This document shows, one piece after another, positions 36,383 through 45,590 of a stretch of DNA of 64,000 bases. A program made the translations under genes and the position numbers. This DNA is from Mycobacterium numidiamassiliense (lineage in GTDB: Bacteria; Actinomycetota; Actinomycetes; Mycobacteriales; Mycobacteriaceae): contig NZ_FUEZ01000004.1 of assembly GCF_900157365.1 (NCBI RefSeq), forward strand, positions 1,723,066 through 1,787,065. Direction: 5' to 3'. The notes under the pieces were generated by a model. It searched no databases. It was not told where the DNA came from and saw only the letters and a list, made by a program, of their open reading frames with translations. Position 1 is the first letter of the stretch, and each line of letters opens with the position of its first letter.

Positions 36383-36526
36383 ATGGTCAGCGTCATGCTT
36401 TGCTGCCAGGGCGGCACCTCCCGTCACGCCGAGGGAAGGACCGGCCCCGGTCCTCGTGTCGCAGTTCCCGCCGACATGCCTGTGCGGGTCCGCACGGGCT
36501 TATTCCGCCCGAGGAGCAATTCGTGA
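36383..36526 (+). CDS. Small ORF overlapping phoH2, candidate PhoAT-type antitoxin
   Basis: A 47-codon frame starting [15 protein letters not shown] and ending [13 protein letters not shown], whose TGA overlaps the phoH2 GTG by 4 bases (GTGA). M. tuberculosis and M. smegmatis carry an unannotated small upstream gene, phoAT, that overlaps phoH2 and neutralises it; position and overlap fit. Third-position GC is only moderate and the ribosome site is weak, and in-frame ATGs at 36395 and 36476 are alternatives. Sequence similarity to known PhoAT was not tested. Confidence 0.45.
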   Translation: MVSVMLCCQGGTSRHAEGRTGPGPRVAVPADMPVRVRTGLFRPRSNS

Positions 36527-37824
36527 CCGAACTCCGGACCTACGTGATCGACACCTCCGTGCTGCTGTCCGACCCGTGGGCTTGCAGCCGCTTCGCCGAG
36601 CACGAGGTGGTGGTCCCGTTGGTGGTGATCAGCGAACTGGAGGCCAAACGCCATCATCATGAGCTGGGCTGGTTCGCCCGGCAGGCGCTGCGTCTGTTCG
36701 ACGATCTTCGGTTGGAGCACGGACGGCTGGATCAGCCGATTCCCGTTGGGACACAAGGCGGTACGCTGCACGTCGAGCTCAACCACACCGACCCGACGGT
36801 GCTTCCCGCCGGTTTCCGCACCGACAGCAACGACTCGCGGATCCTGAGCTGCGCGGCCAACCTCGCGGCCGAGGGCAAGCGGGTTACGTTGGTGAGCAAG
36901 GACATTCCCCTTCGCGTCAAGGCGGCCGCGGTTGGCCTGGCCGCCGACGAATACCACGCGCAGGACGTGGTGGCATCCGGCTGGTCTGGGATGCAGGAGA
37001 TCGAGGTCGCGACCGAGGAGATCGACGCGCTGTTCGCCGACGGCGAGATCGACCTGGTCGAAGCTCGAGACCTGCCCTGCCACACCGGGATTCGGCTGCT
37101 GGGCGGCAGTTCGCATGCGCTGGGCCGGGTCACCGCGGCCAAACGCGTGCAACTGGTGCGCGGTGACCGTGAGGTGTTCGGTTTGCGTGGCCGCTCTGCC
37201 GAGCAGCGCGTCGCGCTCGACCTGCTGCTCGACGAGTCGGTGGGCATCGTGTCGCTGGGCGGCAAGGCCGGCACCGGCAAGTCCGCCCTGGCGTTGTGCG
37301 CGGGTCTCGAGGCGGTCCTGGAACGGCGCACCCAGCGCAAGGTCGTGGTCTTCCGCCCCCTCTACGCCGTGGGCGGCCAGGAGCTGGGCTACCTGCCCGG
37401 CAGCGAGAGCGAAAAGATGGGGCCCTGGGCGCAGGCCGTCTTCGACACCCTCGAAGGGCTGGCCAGCCCGGCGGTGCTGGAGGAAGTGCTGGCGCGGGGC
37501 ATGCTCGAGGTGTTGCCGCTGACCCACATCCGGGGTCGCTCGCTGCACGACTCGTTCGTCATCGTCGACGAAGCGCAATCGCTGGAACGCAACGTTCTGC
37601 TGACCGTGTTGTCGCGGCTCGGGACTGGCTCGCGGGTCGTGCTGACCCACGACATCGCCCAGCGGGACAACCTGCGCGTGGGCCGTCACGACGGCGTTGC
37701 GGCGGTGATCGAGAAGCTCAAGGGCCACCCCCTGTTCGCGCACATCACCCTGCTGCGCAGCGAGCGCTCGCCGATCGCGGCCCTGGTCACTGAGATGCTC
37801 GAGGAGATCGCCGGACCGCACTGA
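36523..37824 (+). CDS. phoH2: PhoH2: PIN-domain ribonuclease fused to PhoH ATPase
   Basis: A 433-residue protein, exactly the length of M. tuberculosis PhoH2. The N-terminal PIN domain (about 1-140) has [13 protein letters not shown] with the first acidic residue and [11 protein letters not shown] with further ones; the C-terminal PhoH ATPase has Walker [14 protein letters not shown] near 246-258 and Walker [11 protein letters not shown]. The family couples RNA unwinding to cleavage. GAGGAG lies 6 bases before the GTG start. The start overlaps the small upstream frame, so translation is probably coupled. Confidence 0.93.
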   Translation: MTELRTYVIDTSVLLSDPWACSRFAEHEVVVPLVVISELEAKRHHHELGWFARQALRLFDDLRLEHGRLDQPIPVGTQGGTLHVELNHTDPTVLPAGFRTDSNDSRILSCAANLAAEGKRVTLVSKDIPLRVKAAAVGLAADEYHAQDVVASGWSGMQEIEVATEEIDALFADGEIDLVEARDLPCHTGIRLLGGSSHALGRVTAAKRVQLVRGDREVFGLRGRSAEQRVALDLLLDESVGIVSLGGKAGTGKSALALCAGLEAVLERRTQRKVVVFRPLYAVGGQELGYLPGSESEKMGPWAQAVFDTLEGLASPAVLEEVLARGMLEVLPLTHIRGRSLHDSFVIVDEAQSLERNVLLTVLSRLGTGSRVVLTHDIAQRDNLRVGRHDGVAAVIEKLKGHPLFAHITLLRSERSPIAALVTEMLEEIAGPH

Positions 37825-37893
37825 GCGGGCTCTGGCCTGGGCTTTACCGTGCGGGGAGGCCCTCGGCTGCCGGATCGCACCCCCGCGGCCGGG

Positions 37894-37899
37894 TAGGCT
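37894..37899 (+). promoter_or_regulatory. -10 element TAGGCT, leaderless promoter for the deacetylase
   Basis: TAGGCT ends 6 bp before ATG 37906. Confidence 0.55.
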
Positions 37900-37905
37900 T
37901 TCTGG

Positions 37906-38781
37906 ATGCCGAAGCGACCCGACAGCCAAGCCTGGCGCTACTGGCGGACCGTATTTGGCGTGGTGGCCGCCGGTGCGGTGTTGGTGATCGGCGGCCTGAC
38001 GGGTCACGTCACCCGGGCGGACAGCCTGAACTGCTCGGTGGTCAAGTGCGTCGCGCTGACGTTCGACGACGGGCCGGGCCCGTTCGACGAGCGGCTGCTG
38101 CAAATCCTCAAGGACAACGACGCCAAAGCCACCTTCTTTCTCATCGGCAACAAGGTGGCGGCCAACCCGGCGGGAGCCAAGCGCATCGCCGATGCCGGTA
38201 TGGAGATCGGTAGTCACACCTGGGAACACCCCAACATGGCGACGATCCCGCCCAACGACATCGCCGGGCAGTTCTCCAGGGCCAACGATGCGATCAACTC
38301 GGCAATCGGCCGGAACCCGACGCTGTACCGCCCCGCCGGCGGGCTATCCACTCCTGAAGTGCGTCAAACCGCCGCGCGCTACGGCCTAGCCGAAATCCTT
38401 TGGGATGTAATACCTTTCGATTGGGCGAACGACTCGAACACGGCGGCGACCCGATTCATGCTGATGACGTACATCAAGCCGGGTTCGGTGGTGCTGTTCC
38501 ATAACACGTACTCGAGCACCGTTGATCTGGTCTACCAGTTCATTCCGGTGCTCAAGGCGAACGGCTACCGGCTGGTGACGGTTAGCGAGTTGCTGGGGCC
38601 CCGGGCGCCGGGCAGCAGCTACGGGAGCCGGGAAAACGGTCCGCCCGTCAACGACCTGCACGACATCCCGGCGGGCGAGATCCCGACCTTGCCCAATACG
38701 CCTTCGCCCAAGCCGATGCCGAATTTCCCCATCACCGATATCCCGGGCCAGAATTCCGGCGGGCCGAACAACGGTGCGTGA
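37906..38781 (+). CDS. Exported polysaccharide deacetylase (Rv1096-like)
   Basis: A 291-residue NodB-fold protein with an N-terminal membrane anchor (VFGVVAAGAVLVIGGLTG, about 16-33). Motif 1 is LTFDDGPGPF (Asp54 base, Asp55 metal), motif 2 GSHTWEHPN near 100-108 supplies two metal histidines, and motif 3 is RPAGG near 142. The C-terminal 45 residues are Pro/Gly/Asn-rich. Rv1096 is reported as a peptidoglycan N-deacetylase giving lysozyme resistance; the same role is likely. Confidence 0.87.
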   Translation: MPKRPDSQAWRYWRTVFGVVAAGAVLVIGGLTGHVTRADSLNCSVVKCVALTFDDGPGPFDERLLQILKDNDAKATFFLIGNKVAANPAGAKRIADAGMEIGSHTWEHPNMATIPPNDIAGQFSRANDAINSAIGRNPTLYRPAGGLSTPEVRQTAARYGLAEILWDVIPFDWANDSNTAATRFMLMTYIKPGSVVLFHNTYSSTVDLVYQFIPVLKANGYRLVTVSELLGPRAPGSSYGSRENGPPVNDLHDIPAGEIPTLPNTPSPKPMPNFPITDIPGQNSGGPNNGA

Positions 38782-38793
38782 TCGGCGCGCGGC

Positions 38794-38799
38794 TACCTT
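38794..38799 (+). promoter_or_regulatory. -10 element TACCTT, leaderless promoter for the membrane cyclase
   Basis: TACCTT ends 6 bp before GTG 38806. An AGAG next to the GTG is too close to be a good ribosome site. Confidence 0.45.
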
Positions 38800-38805
38800 T
38801 AGAGA

Positions 38806-40350
38806 GTGATCAAGGCGGGCGGGCTGCGCGCATCGCGTGAGCCGGCGGCGACAGCCGAGACCGCGCACCGCAAGTCGGCCCGCAGGCTATCCATCGAATA
38901 CTCGGTCGACCTTGCTCTGTCCTACCTCATCGCCGTCATCGACGCCGCCGCCATCCTGATTCCGTTGCGGGGCCACACCGGCGTCACCACCAACGCCGAC
39001 TTCGCGGGAAAGAACACGGCGATAGTCGTGGCGCTGGTGGTGCTGGGCGTCGTCGGTGTCATGGTGGCCGGTCAGTACAGCCTCGCTCCGACGCTGCGCT
39101 GGTATGCCGCCGGTGAAGAGCCCACGACCGAGCAGCGGGAAGCGGCGATGAGACTCGCCGGCCGCCAAACCGCGATCCTGCTGGTGGCCTGGGGCGTGGC
39201 CGGTGGCATCTTTCTGCTGGTCAATCTCGGCGACGGCGCCACGCTACTTTTGCCGATGGTGCTCGGCGTTGTGCTCGGGGGCCCGGCCGCCGCGGGCACG
39301 GGAATGTTGCTTGCGCAACGCACCCTGCGCCCCATCATGGGCGCCGCGACGCGAGGGCTCGAGCCTCAGTTGGCGGTTCCCGGGGTGTTCGCGCGGCTGG
39401 TCATGCTCTGGTTTCTGGTCAGTGCGCTTCCGATCGGAGTCGTCGCGACCCTGGTTGTGCTGCGCTCCTACGGCTGGCTGATTCCAAAGTCCGCCTCGTT
39501 GGACGTGCCCGTTCTAGTGGTGTCGCTGGCCGCGCTGCTGCTCGGGCTGCCCACGATGATCCTGACGTCGCGATCCATTTCGGATCCGATCGGCGAAGTC
39601 GTCGACGCGATGGCTCAAGTCGAACGCGGTGTCATCGACACGACCGTCGGCGCCTACGAGCGCTCTCAAATCGGGCGTCTGCAAACGGGATTCAATCGAA
39701 TGGTGGCCGGGCTCGCCGAGCGCGACCGGCTGCGCGACCTGTTCGGGCGCCATGTCGGAGCCGACGTCGCCCAGCGCGCCATCGAAGAGGGCGCTTCGCT
39801 GTCCGGAGACGTGGTCGAGGCGGCGGTGTTGTTCATCGACCTGGTCGGCTCCACGCAGCTGGCGGAAAGCCGCCCGCCCCAAGAAGTAGCCGACGTTCTC
39901 AACGACTTTTTCCGGATCGTCGTCGATGCCGTCGACGACCACAACGGGCTGATCAACAAATTCGCGGGCGACGCGGCGCTTGCCGTCTTCGGGGCGCCGT
40001 TGCGGACCGGCGAGCCGGCATCAGCGGCGCTGGCTACTGCGCGCACGCTGGGCATCCAACTGCGAAGGCTGCCAGTCGATTTCGGCATCGGGGTGTCGGC
40101 GGGCCGCGTTTTCGCCGGCAATGTCGGTGCCGAAAACCGTTATGAGTACACGGTAATCGGCGATGCGGTCAACGAGGCCGCCCGGCTGGCTGACCTTGCG
40201 AAGACCTCGGAGCAGCGGATTCTGTGCGCGGCCGCAGCGATCGAGCGCGCCGACGAGGCCGAGCGGGCGCACTGGGCGGAGTGCTATTCCACGGTGCTGC
40301 GCGGCCGCTCCGAAGCTACCCATGTCTCGGCGCCCGTAGGCCCCGGCTAG
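38806..40350 (+). CDS. Membrane adenylate cyclase (6-TM, HAMP, class III catalytic domain)
   Basis: A 514-residue protein: six membrane helices (about 40-260), a HAMP linker (SRSISDPIGEVVDAMAQVERG, about 265-285) and a class III cyclase domain. The domain has the first metal aspartate in VLFIDLVGST, the lysine and second aspartate in NKFAGDAALAVFG, and the transition-state Asn/Arg in IGDAVNEAARL, so it should make cAMP. The architecture matches the Rv1318c-Rv1320c/Rv3645 group. It sits between the deacetylase and Rv1097c-like genes, where I recall no cyclase in M. tuberculosis. Confidence 0.88.
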   Translation: MIKAGGLRASREPAATAETAHRKSARRLSIEYSVDLALSYLIAVIDAAAILIPLRGHTGVTTNADFAGKNTAIVVALVVLGVVGVMVAGQYSLAPTLRWYAAGEEPTTEQREAAMRLAGRQTAILLVAWGVAGGIFLLVNLGDGATLLLPMVLGVVLGGPAAAGTGMLLAQRTLRPIMGAATRGLEPQLAVPGVFARLVMLWFLVSALPIGVVATLVVLRSYGWLIPKSASLDVPVLVVSLAALLLGLPTMILTSRSISDPIGEVVDAMAQVERGVIDTTVGAYERSQIGRLQTGFNRMVAGLAERDRLRDLFGRHVGADVAQRAIEEGASLSGDVVEAAVLFIDLVGSTQLAESRPPQEVADVLNDFFRIVVDAVDDHNGLINKFAGDAALAVFGAPLRTGEPASAALATARTLGIQLRRLPVDFGIGVSAGRVFAGNVGAENRYEYTVIGDAVNEAARLADLAKTSEQRILCAAAAIERADEAERAHWAECYSTVLRGRSEATHVSAPVGPG

Positions 40351-40375
40351 CTGAAAACCCTTGCGCCGAACGCGG

Positions 40376-41401
40376 TTACTTCGCGACCTTGAGTGCCCCG
40401 ATTGCCCGGTTGACGATGGCTGCCGAAGCCGTATCGCCGATCGGTGTCGTGCCCATGAAGATGGTGATCGGTTTGGTGTCGACCGCGATGATGACGACGG
40501 AGTCGCCCTTGACCCCGCGTGAGGCGTCGGCAATCGTGACATCGGCGTCGACCCTGGCGGCCTTGATTCCGTCGACGGTGGTCGACGATGTCTTCAGCGG
40601 GCCCAGTGTGGGTTGCGAGTTGGTGTAGCCCGGGCCGTTGGAGACGCATTGCATCAACTTCGATGCTTGGGCCGCCACGTCCATGCTGGACACGAAGTCG
40701 GTGATGGCGACCTCGGCTGACATCATCCACTGGCTGGCGCCGGGCACGTCCTGGCTGACGCCCACCGCGCCGATGAGGTTGGGGTCCTGGTCATCCGAGA
40801 ACGGAGTCCAGCCGGGTGCCACGCTGGCCGGGAACGACAGCTTGCCCGCGATGATCGCGTCACCCTTGGGCAGTTCGCTGGCCCCCGCGTTGGGTGCGCA
40901 GTCGGTGGCGGTCTGTCCGGCGCTCTTGGGCTGGGAGGTTGGTGCACTCGTCGTGGTCGACGTCGAGGGGGCGGCACTCGGCGACTTGTTGTCGTCGCTG
41001 CTCAGCGTCACGACCAGGGTTGCCACCAGCGCGACGACGCCCAACACGGCAAGACCGGCGACGATCAACCACGGCAGGCGCGAGTTAGGTCCACTCGGCG
41101 GCGGTGGCCCGGGCGGGTAGGGCCCGGTAGGACCACCGGGCGGAAACTGCTGGCCCCCCTGTGGAAACTGCTGAGGCGGGTACGCGCCGGTGTTGTACGG
41201 GCCAGTGCTGTATGGCCCGCCAGGCGGCTGATACGGATACGGGCCGGTCGGCGGCGGGTATGGACCACCTGGTGGCGGTCCTCCTGGTGGCGGTCCTCCT
41301 GGTGGCTGTCCGCCTGGTGGCTGGCCCCAATATGGGCCCTGGCCATACGGATTCGCTCCGTAGGGACCTTGGCCGTAGGGACCACCGGGGGGAGCCGTCA
41401 T
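40376..41401 (-). CDS. Proline/glycine-rich membrane protein (Rv1097c-like)
   Basis: A 341-residue protein. The first 110 residues are low complexity (GPYGQGPYG and PPGGPPPGG repeats), then one membrane helix (LPWLIVAGLAVLGVVALVATLVVTL, about 113-137), a Ser/Thr linker, and an extracytoplasmic domain of about 170 residues with two cysteines (ATDCAPNAG, LMQCVSN). The cell-wall-side domain resembles mycobacterial LpqN-like or sensor-type folds but is unassigned. AAGGA lies 10 bases before ATG 41401. Its N-terminal repeats are encoded by 15-bp tandem units. Confidence 0.82.
   Translation of the reverse strand: MTAPPGGPYGQGPYGANPYGQGPYWGQPPGGQPPGGPPPGGPPPGGPYPPPTGPYPYQPPGGPYSTGPYNTGAYPPQQFPQGGQQFPPGGPTGPYPPGPPPPSGPNSRLPWLIVAGLAVLGVVALVATLVVTLSSDDNKSPSAAPSTSTTTSAPTSQPKSAGQTATDCAPNAGASELPKGDAIIAGKLSFPASVAPGWTPFSDDQDPNLIGAVGVSQDVPGASQWMMSAEVAITDFVSSMDVAAQASKLMQCVSNGPGYTNSQPTLGPLKTSSTTVDGIKAARVDADVTIADASRGVKGDSVVIIAVDTKPITIFMGTTPIGDTASAAIVNRAIGALKVAK
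41271..41320 (-). repeat. 15-bp tandem repeats encoding PPGG units
   Basis: GGTGGCGGTCCTCCT occurs at 41271-41285 and 41286-41300, with a degenerate third copy to 41315. Being a multiple of three, copy changes would lengthen or shorten the Pro/Gly tail without a frameshift. Confidence 0.75.
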
Positions 41402-41450
41402 TAGCGAATTATCCTTACTGTCGTCGACCACATGCGGGTGAGCGTGGGGT

Positions 41451-42854
41451 CTACTGCGCCGGCTTGACCTTGGCCATGGCCAGCACGTCGAGTCTGCGGT
41501 CCAACTCCTCAATCGACAACTTGTCCCCGATCAGGCCACGGTCGATGACGGTCTGGCGGATTGTCTTGCGCTCCTTGAGCGCCTGTTTGGCCACCGCGGC
41601 CGCCTCCTCGTAGCCGATGATCGAGTTCAACGGCGTCACGATCGACGGCGACGACTCGGCCAGCTCGCGTAGGTGCTCGACGTTGGCCTTGAGCCCGACG
41701 ATGCAGCGCTCCGCGAACAGCTTCGAGACGTTGGTCAGCAGCTTGAACGATTCCAGGATGTTGCGGGCCATCATCGGGATGTACACGTTGAGCTCGAAGG
41801 CCCCGGACAAGCCGCCGACAGCAACCGCGGCGTCATTGCCGATCACCTGCGCGGCAACCTGCGTAACCGCTTCGGGCAGAACAGGATTCACCTTACCCGG
41901 CATGATCGAGCTGCCCGGCTGCAGGTCGGGCAGCTGGATTTCGGCCAGGCCGGTCAGCGGGCCAGACCCCATCCAGCGGATGTCGTTGGCGATCTTCGTC
42001 AACGACACCGCGATGGTCCGCAGGGCTCCGGACGCCTCGACCAGGCCGTCGCGTGCCGCCTGGGCCTCGAAAGAGTTTGTCGCCGTGCGTAACTCACTCA
42101 GCCCGGTCGAAGTGACCAGTGCTTCGACCACTCTGGCGCCAAAGCCGTCGGGCGCATTGAGGCCAGTGCCCACCGCGGTCCCGCCGATCGCCAGTTCGCC
42201 CAGCCGCGGCAAGGTGGCACGCACCCGCTCGATACCGGCCTCGATCTGGCGGGCGTATCCGCTGAATTCCTGGCCGAGCGTCACCGGAACGGCGTCCATC
42301 AGGTGGGTGCGGCCCGACTTGACCACCGTGTGCCACTCGCTGGCCTTGGCCGCCAGCGCCGCGTGCAGGACCTCGAGCGCCGGGATGAGGTGACGCACAG
42401 CGGCCTCGGTGGCCGCGATGTGGGTGGCGGTCGGGAAGGTGTCGTTGGACGACTGCGACATGTTGACGTCGTCGTTGGGATGCACCGTGACGCCGTTGGC
42501 CGCCGCGATGCTGGCGATCACCTCATTGGTGTTCATGTTGGAGCTGGTGCCCGAACCGGTCTGGAAGACGTCGATGGGGAACTGATCGTCGTGGCGGCCG
42601 TCGGCGATCTCGGCCGCCGCGGCGATGATCGCGTCGGCCTTCTCCGGCGCCAGCAGCCCGAGGTCCTTGTTCACCTGCGCGCAGGCACCCTTAAGCAGCC
42701 CCAGCGCGCGGATCTGGGTGCGCTCCAGGCCGCGGCCCGAGATCGGGAAGTTCTCGACCGCGCGCTGAGTTTGCGCGCGCCACAGGGCCTTTGCGGGCAC
42801 CTTGACTTCGCCCATGGTGTCGTGCTCGATGCGGTATTCGGCGCTGTCGGCCAT
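41451..42854 (-). CDS. fumC: Fumarate hydratase class II
   Basis: A 467-residue homotetrameric iron-independent fumarase interconverting fumarate and malate in the TCA cycle. [11 protein letters not shown] is the superfamily signature with the catalytic serine in the mobile loop; [15 protein letters not shown] and [14 protein letters not shown] line the active site. AGAGG lies about 9 bases before the ATG. It corresponds to Rv1098c and stands just downstream of glpX in the same direction, 50 bp apart, so the two are probably co-transcribed. Confidence 0.95.
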   Translation of the reverse strand: MADSAEYRIEHDTMGEVKVPAKALWRAQTQRAVENFPISGRGLERTQIRALGLLKGACAQVNKDLGLLAPEKADAIIAAAAEIADGRHDDQFPIDVFQTGSGTSSNMNTNEVIASIAAANGVTVHPNDDVNMSQSSNDTFPTATHIAATEAAVRHLIPALEVLHAALAAKASEWHTVVKSGRTHLMDAVPVTLGQEFSGYARQIEAGIERVRATLPRLGELAIGGTAVGTGLNAPDGFGARVVEALVTSTGLSELRTATNSFEAQAARDGLVEASGALRTIAVSLTKIANDIRWMGSGPLTGLAEIQLPDLQPGSSIMPGKVNPVLPEAVTQVAAQVIGNDAAVAVGGLSGAFELNVYIPMMARNILESFKLLTNVSKLFAERCIVGLKANVEHLRELAESSPSIVTPLNSIIGYEEAAAVAKQALKERKTIRQTVIDRGLIGDKLSIEELDRRLDVLAMAKVKPAQ

Positions 42855-42904
42855 TGAAATCGTTCCTCTTCGTCGGGGTGGTCAGCGTTTTCGGGCGGCG
42901 CCCA

Positions 42905-44014
42905 TCAGGGCAGGGGGTAGGCGGCCGAACTGTCGCCGGTGAAGTCGATGGCGGAGTATTCGTTGAGTTTCGAGAGCCGATGGTAGGCCTCGATCATGCG
43001 CACGGTGCCGGACTTGGAACGCATCACGATCGACTGAGTGGTGCAGCCGCCGGGGGAGTAATGCACGCCCTGCAGCAGGTCGCCGTCGGTCACTCCGGTC
43101 GCGCAGAAGAAGACGTTGTCGCCGGACACCAGGTCCCGGGTGGTCAGGATCTGGTCCAGGTCGTAGCCGGCGTCGAGCGCCTTGCGGCGTTCGGCGTCGT
43201 CGCGGGGCGCCAGCTGCGCCTGGATGGCGCCACCCATGCAGCGGATCGCCGCCGCGGCGATGATGCCCTCCGGGGTACCGCCGATGCCGGCCAGCATGTC
43301 CGTGCCGGAGCCGGGGCGACAGGTGGAGATCGCGCCGGCGACGTCGCCGTCGGTGATCAGCCGGATGCGTGCCCCGGTGTGGCGCACGTCCTGAATGAGC
43401 TGCGAGTGCCGCGGCCGATCCAGAATGCACACCGTCATGTCGGGCACCGACAAGCCCTTGACCCGAGCGACCGCCCGGATGTTCTCGGCGATCGGCGCGG
43501 TGATGTCCAGCACGTGCGCGGCGTCGGGCCCGACGGCGATCTTGTTCATGTAGAACACCGCCGACGGGTCGAACATCGAGCCCCGATCGGCCACCGCAAG
43601 CACCGAGATGGCGTTGGGCATGCCCTTGCTCATCAGCGTGGTGCCATCCACCGGGTCGACGGCGAAATCACACTCCGGGCCGTCCCCGTTGCCGACCTCT
43701 TCGCCGTTGAACAGCATGGGTGCTTCGTCTTTTTCGCCCTCGCCGATCACTACCACGCCGCGCATCGACACCGAGTTGACCAGCTCGCGGATGGCGTCGA
43801 CCGCCGCGCCGTCGCCGCCCTCCTTGTCACCACGGCCCACCCAGCGACCTGCGGCCATGGCGCCCGCCTCGGTGACCCGCACCAATTCCAGCGCCAGGTT
43901 GCGGTCCGGTGCTTCACGGCGCGCCCTGGGCTGCGCCGGGTCGCGGCCTGCAACCGCGGTCGGCTGGGATGCTCGGGAACCGGATCCGAACGAGCCCTCG
44001 CCTTCAGCTGTCAT
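42905..44014 (-). CDS. glpX: Class II fructose-1,6-bisphosphatase GlpX
   Basis: A 369-residue enzyme for gluconeogenesis. [26 protein letters not shown] and [18 protein letters not shown] are the class II metal and substrate motifs. The first 35 residues are a variable Arg/Ala/Pro-rich extension beyond the E. coli family start. The ATG at 44014 has GGGAGAA about 10 bases upstream. Mycobacteria rely on this enzyme for growth on lipids, which fits the lipid-catabolic setting. It is divergent from the DUF4245 gene across 80 bp. Confidence 0.94.
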   Translation of the reverse strand: MTAEGEGSFGSGSRASQPTAVAGRDPAQPRARREAPDRNLALELVRVTEAGAMAAGRWVGRGDKEGGDGAAVDAIRELVNSVSMRGVVVIGEGEKDEAPMLFNGEEVGNGDGPECDFAVDPVDGTTLMSKGMPNAISVLAVADRGSMFDPSAVFYMNKIAVGPDAAHVLDITAPIAENIRAVARVKGLSVPDMTVCILDRPRHSQLIQDVRHTGARIRLITDGDVAGAISTCRPGSGTDMLAGIGGTPEGIIAAAAIRCMGGAIQAQLAPRDDAERRKALDAGYDLDQILTTRDLVSGDNVFFCATGVTDGDLLQGVHYSPGGCTTQSIVMRSKSGTVRMIEAYHRLSKLNEYSAIDFTGDSSAAYPLP

Positions 44015-44082
44015 GGTTGCCGATTCTCCCAGAGCCAGATCGGTCCACTGGAGCTGGGCTGTGGCTGTCGATCGCGGGCTGT

Positions 44083-44088
44083 GATACT
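44083..44088 (+). promoter_or_regulatory. -10 element GATACT (TGTGATACT), leaderless promoter for the DUF4245 gene
   Basis: GATACT ends 6 bp before GTG 44095 and is preceded by TG, an extended -10. It departs from TANNNT at the first position. Confidence 0.4.
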
Positions 44089-44094
44089 TGGGGG

Positions 44095-44766
44095 GTGACC
44101 GACGAGCAGCAGCCCAACGCCGACGAGGTTGGCGAGCCTGCGCCCGCGGCGAGGCCCGCCAAACCGCGGCTGCTGCAGGACGGTCGGGACATGTTCTGGT
44201 CGCTGGTGCCGTTGCTGATCGGCTGCGTCGTGCTGGCCGGCCTGGTCGGCATGTGCTCGTTTGCGCCGGGGGGCACGAACAACGGGACAATCCCGTCGTA
44301 CGACGCGGCGAGGGCGTTGCGGGCAGATGCGCAGACGCTGGGCTTTCCGATCCGGCTGCCCGCGTTGCCCGGCGGCTGGCAGGCCAACTCCGGGGGCCGC
44401 GGCAATATCGACAACGGGCGGACGGTGAACGGTCAGCGGCTGAACGCACCCACCTCGACGGTGGGGTACATCAGCCCGACCGGAATGTATCTGAGCCTGA
44501 CGCAGAGCAACGCCGACGAGGACAAGCTTGTCGCGTCGATCCATCCGTCGGCGTATCCGACCGGGACGGTCGACGTGGCCGGCATCAACTGGATCACCTA
44601 TCGCGGCGCCGGCCAGAGCGGGGCGGACACCGAACCGGTGTGGACCACGCGGCTCACCGGGCCGGCCGGCGCCACCCAGGTCGCGATCACCGGCGCGGGA
44701 AGCGCCGAGCAGTTTCGTACGCTGGCGACGGCGACCCAGTCGCAACCGCCGTTAGCAAGCCGGTAA
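44095..44766 (+). CDS. DUF4245 domain membrane protein (Rv1100-like)
   Basis: A 223-residue protein with a Pro/Ala-rich cytoplasmic start, one membrane helix ([21 protein letters not shown], about 36-56) and an extracytoplasmic domain with [15 protein letters not shown] and [10 protein letters not shown], the DUF4245 pattern. Function unknown. The next gene begins 26 bp after its stop, possibly on the same transcript. Confidence 0.82.
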   Translation: MTDEQQPNADEVGEPAPAARPAKPRLLQDGRDMFWSLVPLLIGCVVLAGLVGMCSFAPGGTNNGTIPSYDAARALRADAQTLGFPIRLPALPGGWQANSGGRGNIDNGRTVNGQRLNAPTSTVGYISPTGMYLSLTQSNADEDKLVASIHPSAYPTGTVDVAGINWITYRGAGQSGADTEPVWTTRLTGPAGATQVAITGAGSAEQFRTLATATQSQPPLASR

Positions 44767-44792
44767 CCGACGAACCGAAAGCGGGGATTCGC

Positions 44793-45590
44793 GTGACTGC
44801 GCCCGAAGCAGATCTTTCCGGATGGTCAGTGGCCCCGTTCACCGGCGGCGGCTACACGCACGATGTCTACCGCAAGGGCGTGGGCCCCGGGGTGGTGCTG
44901 ATTCCCGAGATCCCCGGAATCCATCCCGGGGTACTGGGCCTGGGTAATCACTTGGTGGACAACGGATTCACCGTCGCGATTCCGTCGCTGTTCGGCGAGC
45001 CGGGCAAGCCGTCCACGACGGGCTATATCGCCGCCACCGTCGCGCGGGCCTGTGTGGCAAAGGAATTCGCGGCCTTCGCGACGAACAAACAACGGCCGGT
45101 GTCGCTGTTCCTGCGTGCGCTGGCCCGTGACCTCAACGCGTCGACGCCGGGCAAGGGCGTCGGCGTGATCGGTGAGTGTTTCACCGGGGGCTTCGCCTTG
45201 GCCGCCGCGGTCGACGACAGTGTGCTGGCTCCAGTGCTTTCTCAACCTTCGGTGCCGTTTCCGCTGGGCCGCACGCGTCGAAGCGATACCGGGCTGAGTG
45301 AGTCAGAGCTGAGCACCATCGCCGATCGCGCTGCCAACGAGGGTCTGTGCGCCATCGGCCTGCGATTCAGTGAGGACTGGATGTCGCCCCGCGACCGGTT
45401 CACCGTGCTCAAGGAGCGCCTCGGCGACGCGTTCGAGGTGATCGAGATCGACTCGCGCCCGGGCAATCAACACGGTTTCGGCAAGGCTGCGCACTCGGTG
45501 CTGACCCTCGAGGTCCGCGAGGTCGACGGCCACCCGGCCTATGAGGCACGCAAGCGCGTTGTCGAATTCCTCACTCAGCGGCTGACTTAA
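44793..45590 (+). CDS. Dienelactone hydrolase family protein
   Basis: A 265-residue alpha/beta-hydrolase. The nucleophile is the cysteine of GVIGECFTGGFAL, a DLH hallmark, with an acidic residue near FSEDW and the histidine in NQHGFGKA. Such enzymes open dienelactones or related cyclic esters in aromatic degradation, though many members act on other esters. GGGG precedes the GTG start. The last 20 bp overlap the end of the convergent AI-2E family gene. I do not recall this gene between Rv1100 and Rv1101c in M. tuberculosis, so it may be lineage-specific. Confidence 0.8.
   Translation: MTAPEADLSGWSVAPFTGGGYTHDVYRKGVGPGVVLIPEIPGIHPGVLGLGNHLVDNGFTVAIPSLFGEPGKPSTTGYIAATVARACVAKEFAAFATNKQRPVSLFLRALARDLNASTPGKGVGVIGECFTGGFALAAAVDDSVLAPVLSQPSVPFPLGRTRRSDTGLSESELSTIADRAANEGLCAIGLRFSEDWMSPRDRFTVLKERLGDAFEVIEIDSRPGNQHGFGKAAHSVLTLEVREVDGHPAYEARKRVVEFLTQRLT

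Noticed and set aside
36424..38229. 601-codon leftward open frame opposite phoH2 and the deacetylase
   Set aside because: Antisense artefact of high GC; no homology-like motifs, and it spans two well-supported genes.
42854..44098. 414-codon rightward open frame opposite glpX
   Set aside because: Antisense artefact; glpX motifs are intact on the other strand.
45571..45590. 20-bp overlap of convergent dienelactone hydrolase and AI-2E genes considered as a frameshift
   Set aside because: Both C-termini look natural in length and composition, and short convergent overlaps occur elsewhere in the window (56953-56956 and 58973-59033).
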